Positions 50,117-61,312 of a DNA stretch of 64,000 nucleotides are shown piece after piece. Numbering within the stretch: position 1 is the stretch's first letter; each line of letters starts with the position of its first letter. The stretch lies in NCBI GenBank assembly GCA_963082975.1, contig OY720345.1:76105034-76169033 (forward strand), in the 5' to 3' direction. The stretch is from Labia minor (taxonomy: Eukaryota; Arthropoda; Insecta; Dermaptera; Spongiphoridae). Both the position numbers and the translations under genes were made by a program. Below the pieces are notes generated by a model. It was not told the origin of the DNA. It searched no databases and worked only from the letters and a program-made list of their open reading frames with translations.

Positions 50117-50945
50117 TAGTATAAAAAAAGAGATAAGATATCTAAAAATTAAAATTAAAAAGTCAAAATTGTACCATTCATTAAATCTATATTTTATTTT
50201 ATAAATTAAAATACATAGTCAAATTTTATTATAAAGTCAGGTTTACTTGATATATATAATATAGGTAGTTATATATAATTAACAAATGATTAAATTATCG
50301 TTATTTTTAAATGATCTTAACATTTTATAAATTTTATAAAAAAAAAGATTTTAATATATTCACTAAAATAATAAAATTGCATTCCATATATAATTTAAAT
50401 ATTACCAAGCCCATAAATTTCTTTTAAATAAAAAGAATATACTATCTGAATAAATTGATTATTCATTTCTTGAATATAAAATAAGCCTTTTTGTTTTCAA
50501 TAGAGACGATGGAAGCTTAGCAAAATGACAGGTTGGCTAATATCAATATTTTCTTCTCTTTAACGTATAGAATAATGGTTGTTATATGTCAGTGCTCTGC
50601 TCTCTAGTCGGTCGCTAAGTGCAAGGAAAACACTTCATCGCTTGGAAGGTTGTGTAAAAGTTTGGACCAAAACTTGACCGTCATGTCCCATTGTCTGCTC
50701 CGTTTTCATAAGTCGCCTTCAAGATAAACTAACACCATGATTTCCCATGCTGATTATCATTAAAAGACAGTTTTGAAGTCAAAATACACAATTCTTCATA
50801 ATAAATTTAATAAATGATAGATAACTCTTCCTTCTTTATTTAAATAAAAACATATCCATATATTTATTATTATTATATCGTATCTATAAAAAATGTTATA
50901 AAAAAAAATTAAAATTTCTTTAATTATATTTAAATATTTAAATAA
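50117..50945. other. Spacer with G+C-richer island at 50500-50760
   Basis: The island is single-copy with balanced composition and no long frame. Candidate regulatory DNA. Confidence 0.35.
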
Positions 50946-51140
50946 GCGGGAGTGTCCTCCCCTAGACTTTCCCGCATATAAATAGGTATAAAGAGTTGTG
51001 AATGCATATTTAGAATGTGTAAACTTGGTATTGATAAAGAGCTAGTTCGTTAGTTTATTGGTGTCAAATTTGATATTTGGTAACATTTATATATATAGAA
51101 TAAAGTGCTACTTCCGGTTAACTGATATTTTAAATGTAAA

Positions 51141-51648
51141 AAAAACAGATATGGATATAATATAAATATTTTTAATTTTATTTTATTTATAATATATAAG
51201 GGCTGGCTGTGACGTCATGAAGTGCTGGGTGACGTCATATAATTTTAAATTAAGAAAAAACTAATGAAGATGATTTTTCTCGAGGATAAAACCAATACAA
51301 AGTGCATAACACGTGGAGATATGTCCTGACGTGAAATTTGATATGAAAATAACCCTTCACTTCCTCTCTTCGATCGGCAATACGAGCACTTCCGGTTTCC
51401 GGATTTGCACCAAAAGTTGATCAATTCATCATACTGATGCATTAAGTAAATATACCAAATTTCATCAAAATTCGTTGAGCCGTTCAGGCTGTACACAGCT
51501 ATACGGACGGACGGACAGACATCATGCTAAAAATACTTTTTTCTGTTAAGAAAATGCATGATTCGTGGAGATATGTACCTAAAAATATCCATAGGTGAAA
51601 TTTGGTGTGAAAACAATACCTCCCTTACTATCGTCGGTCGGTAAAAAA
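51141..51648 (-). mobile_element. Family A element, copy 10, 3'-truncated, inside family B
   Basis: The 5' end TTTTTTACCGACCGACGATA is intact on minus. The 3' subterminal repeat and hairpin are missing beyond AAAAACAGATATGG-type sequence. It directly follows the AACGCTACTTGTATAGG block of family B, within about 60 bases of where an A element sits in B copy 1. Confidence 0.8.
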
Positions 51649-51942
51649 GAAACGCTACTTGTATAGGTAAAATGTCACTTCCGGTAGTCAGATCATGATG
51701 AAATTTGGTATCTGAATTTTTTACATATTTTTAAATCTATATACAAAATATGAAGCAAATATCTCGAAGCAAACTGGTACTTTACTTGAAAGGTAAACGC
51801 AAACAGTGTAGGTAAAGTACCACTTCCGGTTAACCGATTTTGACGAAATTTTGATAGAAATCTACAAACTGTGAATAATATCGGTGTACCAAATTTCGAA
51901 GTCCTAGCTTGATTAGTTTTTGAGTAAATTTGCTTACAGACA

Positions 51943-51945
<3 letters not shown>

Positions 51946-51973
<28 letters not shown>

Positions 51974-52014
51974 CATACATACATACATACATACATACAT
52001 ACATACATACATAC
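51946..52014. repeat. (CATA)n microsatellite inside family B
   Basis: About 17 uninterrupted tetranucleotide units. It occupies the place where families A and D carry their own GTCC or GT tracts. Confidence 0.95.
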
Positions 52015-52186
52015 ACACACACAGACATAATTCGAAAAATGGTATTTTCCGACTCAGGGAGGTCTAAAACGTCAAGATCTATCGAAATCTCGAAGTCGAA
52101 ATTTTTGACGATTCCAATACTTCCCTTATACGAAGTATGCGGGAAAGTAAAAAGAAATGTTGGATGGATGAATGACGTCATTATCA

Positions 52187-52187
<1 letters not shown>

Positions 52188-52220
<33 letters not shown>
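52188..52220. repeat. (TA)n microsatellite
   Basis: Continuous TA tract. Confidence 0.95.
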
Positions 52221-52223
<3 letters not shown>

Positions 52224-52291
52224 AGTATTCATGGAATTCATAAATAAATTTTCTCCCTTGTGTATTTAAAAATTTGATTTAATTTTCAAGA

Positions 52292-52845
52292 TTTTTACTA
52301 TCTCGCCAAAAATTTTCGATGTCGAGATTTTGATGTTTGTATACGTTTTGAAGGTTCCTGAGTCATTTTCACTAAGGTTGAGAAAAATGTCTGTGTGTGT
52401 GTGTTTGTGTGTGTATGTATGTATGTATATAGACAATATTACACAAAATAATGAAATTTGGTACATGGGCATTATTCAAAATTCGTAGTTTTCTATCAAC
52501 TTTTGAGAAATCATTCGGAAGAGGGTCATTACCTACACGTTTTCATTTTTTTTTCCTCTAAAGTAACCGTAAAAATAAAGATATATGTTTGATAGTTTTT
52601 CCCATGATTAAAAATTGTATAAAACTGCTATATATAGAATTTCAACTTGATTGAATCGCTGAAAGTACCGGAATTAATTTTTTAACACTGCAAATCACTC
52701 ACCCTTACGTGACGTGATGCCATCAACAAAGAGCCAAACTCGCGCTGATTTAATAAATATTATTTATTAATTTTAATTTAAATATAATATATGTCTTCAT
52801 TAATCCAATTCAAATTTGCGAAATAGTCGAGCGGAGACACTCCAG
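52292..52845 (+). mobile_element. Family D element, near full length
   Basis: Begins TTTTTACTATCTCGCCAAAA and ends GAGCGGAGACACTCCAG. ATGTCTGT plus GT/TATG tract (52388-52430), shortened CGGAAGAGGGTCATTA block, TATATATAGAATTTCAAC and GTGACGTGATGCC are present. Confidence 0.9.
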
Positions 52846-54011
52846 ATTTTTTTTAATACACTTTATTTATTAAGTTTTTTTTTAAACTTAAAAATATCTA
52901 ATTATTTATCTAGTCTCTTTAGAAAATTATTTTGGATATAGGCAAGAATTATATTTTATTTATTTCCATATTAGACTAGAGAGAAATTGGGATAAAGATG
53001 GCTGGAGTAATGTGGTTGCTGCGTTAAGTTCAGTAGTATCACACAGAAATAGATAAATAAAATTAAATATTAAATTTACTTATATGTACCATTAGTATAT
53101 TAGAAATTAAGCCTTTAAAAAGAGTATAAATCCATATAAGTATATAATTAAGTCTAATTGGCATTAATTAATTCTTCAGGCAATATCAACGTTTCAATCT
53201 TAATTCTTTGAGCAATGCATGACAGTTAAAAGTCCCCTTCCGTTTCGTTTTCGATTAAAGCTTTTAGCGAGGCTCTGTATAAAGCGTCAGTTGGTTAAGT
53301 TCAATTGTCCAGCATCCAACACCTGTCCAGGCGCCTCCGGCCTTCGAAATACTAGCGGAGATGAGAAAATATATTATGAGTATTATCAGGCTATTATTTA
53401 GACACTATGATTATTTGATTCATATTAAATTTTCCCACAGCATGAAAGAATAACCAAAATGTGACATTGCAAACTTTGAAATCTTCACAAAGACAAGAAT
53501 TGTATCAGATTATAATGATGTTTTAATCTGTAAATGGGTCAGCTTTTTATAAATAAAGATGAAGAAATATTTTGACATATTACTCCCGTTATATTGTTAG
53601 TTGATATAATTGAAAAATATTCTAATCAAATTAAACTTTCTATCTTTAGATGAAATTTCTTTAGATACAATTCAAATCTTCGAAGGCCAATTTTCTCATC
53701 TCAACTATCAACTATTCTTTATTTAAAAAAAAAAAGATTTTATATTTTATATAATTTTTTTTTATATATATATATATAATTTGAATATTACTCAATTTAT
53801 TAGTTGCAACGTGTTTAACTCAATTATGGTTATTTTCATTTTATTTAATGAAGAAAAGAACATGGAATTATTTTGGATAAGCCTTGTAAGTTAGTATAGA
53901 AATTGCAAACGGTTCAGATGATATATGAATTTTATCTACTTAGAATTTGTGTAGAATACAAAAGGACTATTTATTTGAATTATATATATCTCGTATATAT
54001 ATACAAAGATA
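52846..54011. other. Spacer with a G+C-richer patch at 53180-53350
   Basis: The frame 53219-53401 (+) has no recognised domain. The rest is A/T-rich. Confidence 0.4.
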
Positions 54012-54491
54012 TAGGAGGGTGGTCTGAAAAGGTTCCGGCCTGACCAAGAAAAACGATGTTTTTCAATTTTTTTTTTGTTTTATTTTTCAAAATTCAAGAT
54101 AGCTGAGACCTGTACGATGTTAGCTGAACGTGTGCGAAATATTTTGCAAAACCATTTGAATATGGAAAGCTGTGTGCAATGTGGGTACCGCATTTCCTAA
54201 CATTAGACCAAAAATTGCTTCGAAAAACCATTTCTAACGACAATTAGGCGCTGTAGGCGTAATCCAAACGAATTTTTGCGTCGATTCATAACTGTTGATG
54301 AGACTTAAATTTAATTAAATCAAATTTAATTAATTAGTTAAATAATTAATTAATTAATTAAATTAATTAGAACACCGTTATAAGAAAGGTATCAGTGTTG
54401 ATGGAGATTATGTTGAAAAATATAGCAAAAAAAAAATTTAAAAACATCGATTTTCTTGGTCAGGTCGGAAACTTTTCATCCCACCCTAGTA
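54012..54491 (+). mobile_element. Internally deleted mariner element (family 1), second copy
   Basis: TAGGAGGGTGGTCTGAAAAG at the left and the inverse of CTAGGGTGGGATGAAAAGTT at the right. It keeps LNMESCVQCGYR, NPNEFLRRFITVDET and GDYVEK pieces of the transposase and the same central deletion as the copy at 5469, plus slightly more of the N-terminal part. Confidence 0.85.
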
Positions 54492-55066
54492 GATATAGAT
54501 ATATAGTTTTATAGATATATCGATTAATTTATCAATACTTTTATAAAATAGAATAAAAATAGAAAAAAGAAAAGAAAAAATATATTGATTTTTTTGAAAA
54601 TTAATGAATTAATTATTTATATTAAATTATTATATGGGAAAATTAATATAATTAGTTATTTTTATATATTTTTAAAAATCTTAGTTTTTTTAAAATCAAT
54701 GTTTTTTAATATAACTTTATTTTATTAATTGTTTTTTTAGGGTATTATAATCGTATATTAAACTTCTTTATTTATGTTATTTATTAAACAAAATAATTCT
54801 TCCCAATACTGATAAACTTTAACTCATACTTTCCTGATTATTACATTTTTATTATATTATGGATTGAAAAGTAAATTACATATACCAGTTTGTATAGCAT
54901 ATGTCCTTAAAATAAAGTATAAAAATATAAATATGAATGATTTTTCAAATTTTTTTAAATTAAAAAGACCACCAGCCAGGATCACGCAATCCAATTTGGA
55001 GCGTAAATTGGTTTCGCCTTTTAAGCTCACACTTTATTACTAAAACAATTTACTGCAATTGCTTGC

Positions 55067-55121
<55 letters not shown>

Positions 55122-55599
55122 TATTCATTGGCTCCGTTATGAAGAAAAAAAAAACATTCTGGAAAAAGATATAGTTATATGTTTGTAAACAAATCAATGA
55201 TTTTCAATACTTTTGATAAAGGATCATACAAAATGTGGTGTTTTGATTCGTTTATTTCTTAACCATAATCAAATGAAACGCAAGTCATTTGATAAATGTC
55301 CTGGAAATTTTGGTAAAATTAAGATTGGTTTGAAAACAATGCAATTGCTCTTACAATTTTGAAGAATAATATTAAATAGTTTATTTTGGAAAAATATGGC
55401 TGTCTCATTTAATGAAACCTATAAATCATCACCACGAATGATTTGCTGTTAAACATTGTTATTATAAAATGAGTAATTTGTTTGATTATCCAATCCATCT
55501 TATGTATAATATTGTAATTAACAATATAAGTACTTAAATTAATTTAAAGAGTTATAAAATTAAATTGATAATTATCGTTTATTTTAAGTTAATTTGAAA
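54492..55599. other. A+T-rich spacer with a long TA tract
   Basis: TA microsatellite at 55070-55118. No gene seen. Confidence 0.5.
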
Positions 55600-55895
55600 C
55601 AAAGTCCTTTATCTATCTATCTCTGTGGCTCTTTGGAACTCGAAAGTTCTTGGACGAAGCAACCACATTTTTCTCCAAATGTCCCATCCAACTCTTACCC
55701 TCTCCCATCTCCCTCATGTCCCTAGCAACATTATCCGCCCACCGCGTCCTTAGTATTCCAAGCGGATGTTTCCCAATATATTTTTCGCCATTCTTTCCTC
55801 TCCCATTCTAGCCACGTGCCATGCCATTTGAAGAATTCTCGATTTTATAACCCTAACTATGTCTAGAGATGCATAGAGGTCATCCAATTCCTGAA
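55600..55895 (-). pseudogene. Non-LTR retrotransposon 3' fragment
   Basis: The minus strand encodes ELDDLYASLDIVRVIKSR then WHVARMGEERMAKNILG, the C-terminal tail seen after the thumb of the reverse transcriptase at 9905. A frameshift near 55755 is followed by RTRWADNVARDMREMGEGKS-type sequence. The element's 3' edge ends in a short TATC tract (55613-55623), as RTE-type elements often do. Severe 5' truncation. Confidence 0.85.
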
Positions 55896-56569
55896 ACAAA
55901 GTCCTCTCTATATTATAAAGCAAATAACACACCCAACAAACAGTTTTATACATATATGATTTTAAAAAAATTTCTAAACTATGGATTCCCAAAGGGTTCA
56001 ATTGAACTCTTTAGGAAATAAAATCTAAATAAAAAAATAAATACAAACAATTCACTACGGATCCAGCTAGTCCCCATAGTAATAGTATTTATTAAAGTTA
56101 CATTTATTACGCTTTTATATATTTATACAATCGTCCATGTTTTAAGGTATTGTTTTCAGGTATTTCCCAATGGAATTTTTCAATCTAAATAAAATATCAT
56201 TTAACTTAAATAATTAATTTTGTTAATTGGGTTAATTTTTTTTTTGTAAATTAATATTTTACAATATAATAATTAAAATAATTGATAATATCTATTAGCT
56301 ATCGTATGCGAAAGTTGTTAAATTTATTATTAATCAAAACTTGAACCTTATATTAAAAACATAATCAATAAATATCAATTAATTAATATTAATTTTTTAG
56401 TTAGGAATATCTATTAATCATTTAAAAAATTATTAATTTATAAAATATTGAATTATAAGATTTGTTAAATAATATTAGCTCTACGAACATTATCATCTAG
56501 ATTCACAGTCACTATCAGTACCGTACTATCGAAATTAAAATGATCTTTAATATGAGATTTCTACTAAGA
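55896..56569. other. A+T-rich spacer
   Basis: No supported feature. Confidence 0.45.
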
Positions 56570-56935
56570 ATTTCGCTCATACTGCATCCAAAAACACCCA
56601 CTAACTTTTTTACATCCTACGCAAGGTCGGTTATATCAATTAGGTGTCCTATGATCAGTAGAACGGGTCATATCAACCTTTACCTTGATCATCTTGATCA
56701 GAGGCGCTACTTTTTATCAAGTAGCTTCCCAATTTTTATCCCGGAGGATGGGTTAACTCCGACCCAAAGACCCAGCTAGAGAAATTCCCTTGCCAGACAA
56801 ATATACCTATTCTAATTCTAATGAAATAGTTTATGTAGTTAATATTTGATATTTATATAATAGACAAATTCTCTGACCAGGTCCGGGACTTGAACCTGGG
56901 ACTACGAGAATGTGAGCCAACGCTGTGCATCAAAA
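56570..56935 (-). mobile_element. tRNA-derived SINE, longest copy
   Basis: On minus: a head with GCGTTGGCTCACATTC (A-box-like) and CCCAGGTTCAAGTCCCGG (B box). A 60-base A/T-rich stretch lies between two related CTGGYAAGRGAATTTSTCT words. The body then has AGCTGGGTCTTTGGGTCGG, GGGAAGCTACTTGATAAAAA, AGTAGCGCCTCTGATCAAG and a tail to CGACCTTGCGTAGG. It matches 42825-43045. The plus-strand frame 56540-56779 is a shadow. Confidence 0.75.
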
Positions 56936-57415
56936 AATAGGGATCTATTAAACTAGAAGAAAGCTTAAATGTGGTTGATGTAGCAAAAATAATGGGAAAT
57001 TCTGTTCTAATTTATTGTCCTTTAAAAAATTATAATCGATATCTTAAAAAAGAGGTTAACATTAATTAAATGATTAATTTCAATTTAATTAAAATTTTAT
57101 TAATGTTTAAATATTTTAAATATTTTTTTAAATAATTTAAATTTTGAAATGTCTTGTAGATATAATAATTTCATTTCGAAATATATTATTAATATTATTT
57201 TTTTAAACAAAAATAAACAAAATAAATAATTTTTAATAAATTAGGAGTGTATATTTGGTTTCATAAGTATCGGAAAATATCTGGGATATGTTAAGTTATT
57301 AAGTTATCAAATAAATTAGTCATTAACCATCCTAAGAGTTATACGGACTAATATGCTTTTGTAGTATTGTATAATTAAAAATTCATATTCTCTTATACTT
57401 TCATGTTAATACAAC
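56936..57415. other. A+T-rich spacer
   Basis: No supported feature. Confidence 0.45.
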
Positions 57416-58004
57416 TTTTACTATCTCGCCAGTGATAGTATTGCGATCACGAAAATTTTCGATGTTGTGATTTTGATGTTTTTATACGTTTTGAAGGTTC
57501 CTGAATCATTTTCACTAAGGTTGAGAAAAATGTCTATGTGTGTGTATGTATGTATGTAACCAAGATTACGCAAAAACGGTTTGAGCTAGAATGATGAAAT
57601 TTGGGCATTATTCAAAATTTATACTTTTCTATCAACTTTTGAGAAATGTAGCTCATTCAGAAGAACACTATTGTTCCTACCTGGGTTTTAATTTTTTTTC
57701 CTCTAAACTGACCGTAAAAATAAAGATATATGTTTGATAATTTTTCACATGATTAATAATTGTATAAAACTGCTATATATAGAATTTCAGCTTGATTGAA
57801 TCGCTGAAAGTACCAGAATTAATTTTTTAACACTGCAAATCTCACGCGCCAACACGTGACGTGGTGCCAAACATGCGCTGGTTAAATAAATACTATTTAT
57901 TAATTTTAATTTATAATTTAATTAATTAAATTTAATTTAAATATAATATATTATGTTATTTAATCCAATCCAATTTGCGAGATAGTCGAGTGGAGACACT
58001 CCAG
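57416..58004 (+). mobile_element. Family D element, near full length
   Basis: Begins TTTTACTATCTCGCCAGTGA and ends GAGATAGTCGAGTGG plus AGACACTCCAG. All internal blocks are present with a short GTAT tract (57538-57557). One deletion lies between GACGTGGTGCC and AAACATGCGC. Confidence 0.92.
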
Positions 58005-58189
58005 ATTTTTTAAAATTATATTTTGAGGGAGAAAGGGGATATATGTAAAATTATACTTTATCTATCAATTAATTCAAATAATAATAATAAATTATATAAT
58101 ATATTATCATATATATATTTTACAATTTTTAAATGAAGTTACTCTTTCATCTCTAATTTTAATTTTGATAGTAAAGAGGTGAAGGATAT

Positions 58190-58560
58190 TTTTTTTTTGC
58201 TGACGATGGTGGTGGTTTTTAGCGAAACCGGGATGTGGCAACGGCCGTTGGTCCCACGAGAGTCAGCCAGGCTGCTGGGAACTGAAGGCGGACGCCCACG
58301 CGTGGCCCGGGCCGCCTTCCTTCGCCAAATTGCCGGTAATTACACACGCACCGACTGATACAATTAATCATAGCACAAGCACGCACAGATCTAGTTAAAT
58401 AATCGCATAGTGCGTTTTTAAAATTCAATTAGAGATGATCTTCTCGTTGAAAAATAACGCTGGCCGACTTACAAAAGTTGAGAGTTGCGAGAAGAAGGAA
58501 GACGAACGCGGGGAAGGGGGAGGGGGCAAGAGAGAGAAAGAAGTGGAGGTAAGGTTTTAT
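58190..58560. other. Strong G+C-rich island
   Basis: The most G+C-rich stretch in the window (core 58200-58340) with several CpGs and CCACGCGTGG. A 69-codon minus frame (58219-58428) has no recognisable domain. It is single-copy here. Could be a promoter/first-exon region of an unseen gene, a CpG-containing enhancer, or a transferred fragment. Confidence 0.35.
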
Positions 58561-58942
58561 TAAATCTTTAGAGGACTCCACTGCCAACGAGATAAATGTA
58601 TTTGTTTTAAGTCAAACAAATTCCTTTTAAAATTTTTGACAAACAAAGCCATCAGGAGTGTTAAGGCACTCCAATTATAAAAGCGAGCTTCATTTACTTA
58701 TTAGTGCCATTAGATATATATTTATTTTCAATCATCTTCAACATAAAATGTTTCTTTTAATTCAATTCGTTTAGTTTATACAATTTTCAATATAGATATC
58801 ATAGCGGATGAAAAATTATTTCAATTTATCATTTTATAAAATTTGTTTTAAGAAATATAAATAAAATAAAACATCAAATCTAAATAATATATGTACATAT
58901 ATTTAGAATAAACCAATTAATCAAATAATATTTAAAAAATAT
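58561..58942. other. A+T-rich spacer
   Basis: No supported feature. Confidence 0.45.
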
Positions 58943-59280
58943 CTAGAGTGTCTCCAGTCGACTATCTCGCAAATTTGAATTGGATTAACTAGCATATATT
59001 AATTTAAATTAAATTAAATTAATTAAATTATAAATTAAAATTAATAAATAATATTTATTGAACCAGCGCATGTTTGGCTCTTTGTTGATGGCATATATCT
59101 TTATTTTTACGGTCACTTTAGAAGAAAAAAAATCAAAACGTTGTAGGTAATGACCCTCTTCTGAATGAGCTACATTTCTCAAAAGTTGATAGAAAACTAT
59201 GAATTTTGAATAATGCCCATGTACCAAATTTCATGATTCTAGCTCACACCGTTTTTACGTAATCTGGCGAGATAGTAAAA
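58943..59280 (-). mobile_element. Family D element, doubly deleted
   Basis: Both ends are retained (CTAGAGTGTCTCCAGTCG; TGGCGAGATAGTAAAAA). One deletion joins TTTGTTGATGGC to ATATATCTTTATT; another joins GTTTTTACGTAAT to the 5' end CTGGCGAGATAG. Confidence 0.85.
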
Positions 59281-59798
59281 AGGAATAATTTGAATCAATT
59301 GGAAAGATTTTTTATGATATTATTTCAAAAATTTATTTCCATTTAAAAATGGTTTTATTTCGTTGTTGCAATTAAGAATTATATTTTAAAACAAAAATGG
59401 AGCCAGTTGCTATACTTGTATGATAAATTAATTAACTTAGTATAAAAAATATAATAAAACCCATAAAATATTCATTACTCTATTGTGAAATATAAAGAGA
59501 AAAATAATTTTCAATAACTTTTAAAGTTTTAAATTTGTCTCTATTTAATTTTGGTGTTTTTAAAAAAGATTAATATAAAATTTCTGATAAGCAAAATATG
59601 TATATACTATAAATGTGATAAATCGAATATTTCACTAGAAAGTTTAACTAAAAATAATTAAATATTTTATTTAAATATATTAATGAATTAATAAGGTTTA
59701 ATTAATTAATGTTGATCATATTCTATCAAAAAAAAAAAAAATAATTAAATTGTTTTATTCAATGACAGAAAAGTAAAAAGATATTTTAGCATTTAAAT
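59281..59798. other. A+T-rich spacer
   Basis: No supported feature. Confidence 0.45.
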
Positions 59799-59890
59799 CA
59801 GAGGTGTCTAAACTATGACCATTCGTGGGCCACATTGCAAAAAAAAATATGCTGGGCCGCACATAGGGTTGCCAACTTTATAGATTTTTC

Positions 59891-60749
59891 AAATAATACT
59901 TTATATAAAAAAAAAACTTTTTTAAAAAACCACGTTTTTAACGCACTAAAAAGAAGAAAATAATTTTTCTGAAACCCCATAGGTACTGACATTACAAACA
60001 AGAGATATGATTTGAAGAAAATTTTCTATAACGTAAAACGTGGGGCGCAAATAATAATAAATTTTTTAAATGCAATATAATTTCTTTGATTAATTTATTT
60101 CAATATCCATGGATTTATATTTTAAGTTTTATATTTTTTACCAGACTTTTTGTAAAAGGGAATATTATTAGTAATCCAACAGAATACTTTTATTAATGTA
60201 AATTTTTTTTGGAAAATTAATTCCTTAATATTAAATAAACATCTTCAATTTACACTTTAGAAATTTTATTAACATAAATATTAAATATTTGCTAGAAGTT
60301 TTGCAGTAGCAAAATTTAGTTTTAGATTTCTTCAAGTTAAATTTCTTATATTATTTACCAGAATATTGTTAGGATGTCATTTTTTATCAGAATTTTTTAA
60401 AAGTGAATATTATTAGTAATCTAAAGGTAATCATTTCATAAATTAAATTTACCTCTTTTAAAAATTTCGATAAGTTATAAGCTTTACTTTTTGAATCTAA
60501 TTAAAATATGAATTCATTTATCCTATTAATTTGTACCTAATAACATTTATTTATAAATTTTTATACGATACAGAATATTTTAGCCATAGTTGCGCCCCAC
60601 GTTTTACGTTATAGAAAATTTTCTTCAAATCATATCTCTTGTTTGTAATGTCAGTACCTATGGGGTTTCAGAAAAATTATTTTCTTCTTTTTAGTGCGTT
60701 AAAAACGTGGTTTTTTAAAAAAGTTTTTTTTTTATATAAAGTATTATTT
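59891..60749. repeat. Perfect 160-bp inverted repeat with a 539-bp loop
   Basis: 59891-60050 is the exact reverse complement of 60590-60749, including a 10-base A run. Key words are GTAAAACGTGGGGCGCAA and GGTACTGACATTACAAAC. The minus frame 59813-60001 overlaps the left arm and is not a gene. A transcript would fold into a long double-stranded hairpin. Confidence 0.92.
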
Positions 60750-61107
60750 TCTACTTTTTAGTCTTCATATATTGCAATCGATTTCACTTGACCTATACTA
60801 CTTTTAAGTTTTTTGATTGACTTTAATAGTCATGAAATACTATTATCCTGAAAGTAATAAATTTAAATTGAATTATAAAGAGAAATTTTTAAATTTGTCA
60901 TATTTTAATTCTTTATTGCCTAAAACTCATCATAAATTTAAATTTTGTTTTCTAAATTACAGTACAAAACATTAATATACCTTCTTTCAAATTTATTTAC
61001 ATTTTAAATATTATACATATTATATTATTCTTTTAACGGGTTTTTAACGGTTTTTTTCAAATTTAAATATTTACACTTTTTGTTTTGATTTTCCCATACA
61101 AAATTAT

Positions 61108-61312
61108 ATTCATTAATTATGCTCTAATTAAACACTTGCAAGCTACGAATGTGTTATTTTATTGTATTGTCATCCAGAATACATTACTCTGAAAAGTTTC
61201 AGAGCGATTGGATGACTGGAAGTGGTCGAAATTTCGATTGCAAGATTTGACCCCAACAGATAAATAAACAAACAAACAAACAAGAAAGCAAGCTAAGAAA
61301 AACGTGGTAAAA
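61108..61312 (+). repeat. Direct repeat, copy 1 (pairs with 62428-62623)
   Basis: Shared sequence starts TTCATTAATTATGCTCTAAT and ends GCTAAGAAAAACGTGGTAAA, with TGGATGACTGGAAGTGG and an AAAC tract inside. Near-identical to the second copy apart from the AAAC repeat number. Confidence 0.88.

Larger units (their letters stand above)
50946..52147 (-). mobile_element. Family B element, copy 2
   Basis: On minus it starts TTTTTACTTTCCCGCATACT and ends GCGGGAAAGTCTAGGGGAGG then ACACTCCCGC. It has AAGGGAAGTATTGGAATCG, ATGTCTGTGTGTGTGTATG leading into a long TATG microsatellite, GAAATTTGGTACACC and AACCGGAAGTGGTA. A truncated family A element interrupts it at 51141-51648. The 164-codon frame 51693-52187 is made by the microsatellite and is not a gene. 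Confidence 0.85.

Noticed and set aside
51693-52187. 164-codon frame with a Met-Tyr-Val-Cys repeat
   Set aside because: The protein repeat is a direct read-out of the CATA microsatellite within family B.
58219-58428. 69-codon frame in the G+C-rich island as a gene
   Set aside because: Short, with no domain or splice context; an open frame is expected by chance in G+C-rich sequence.
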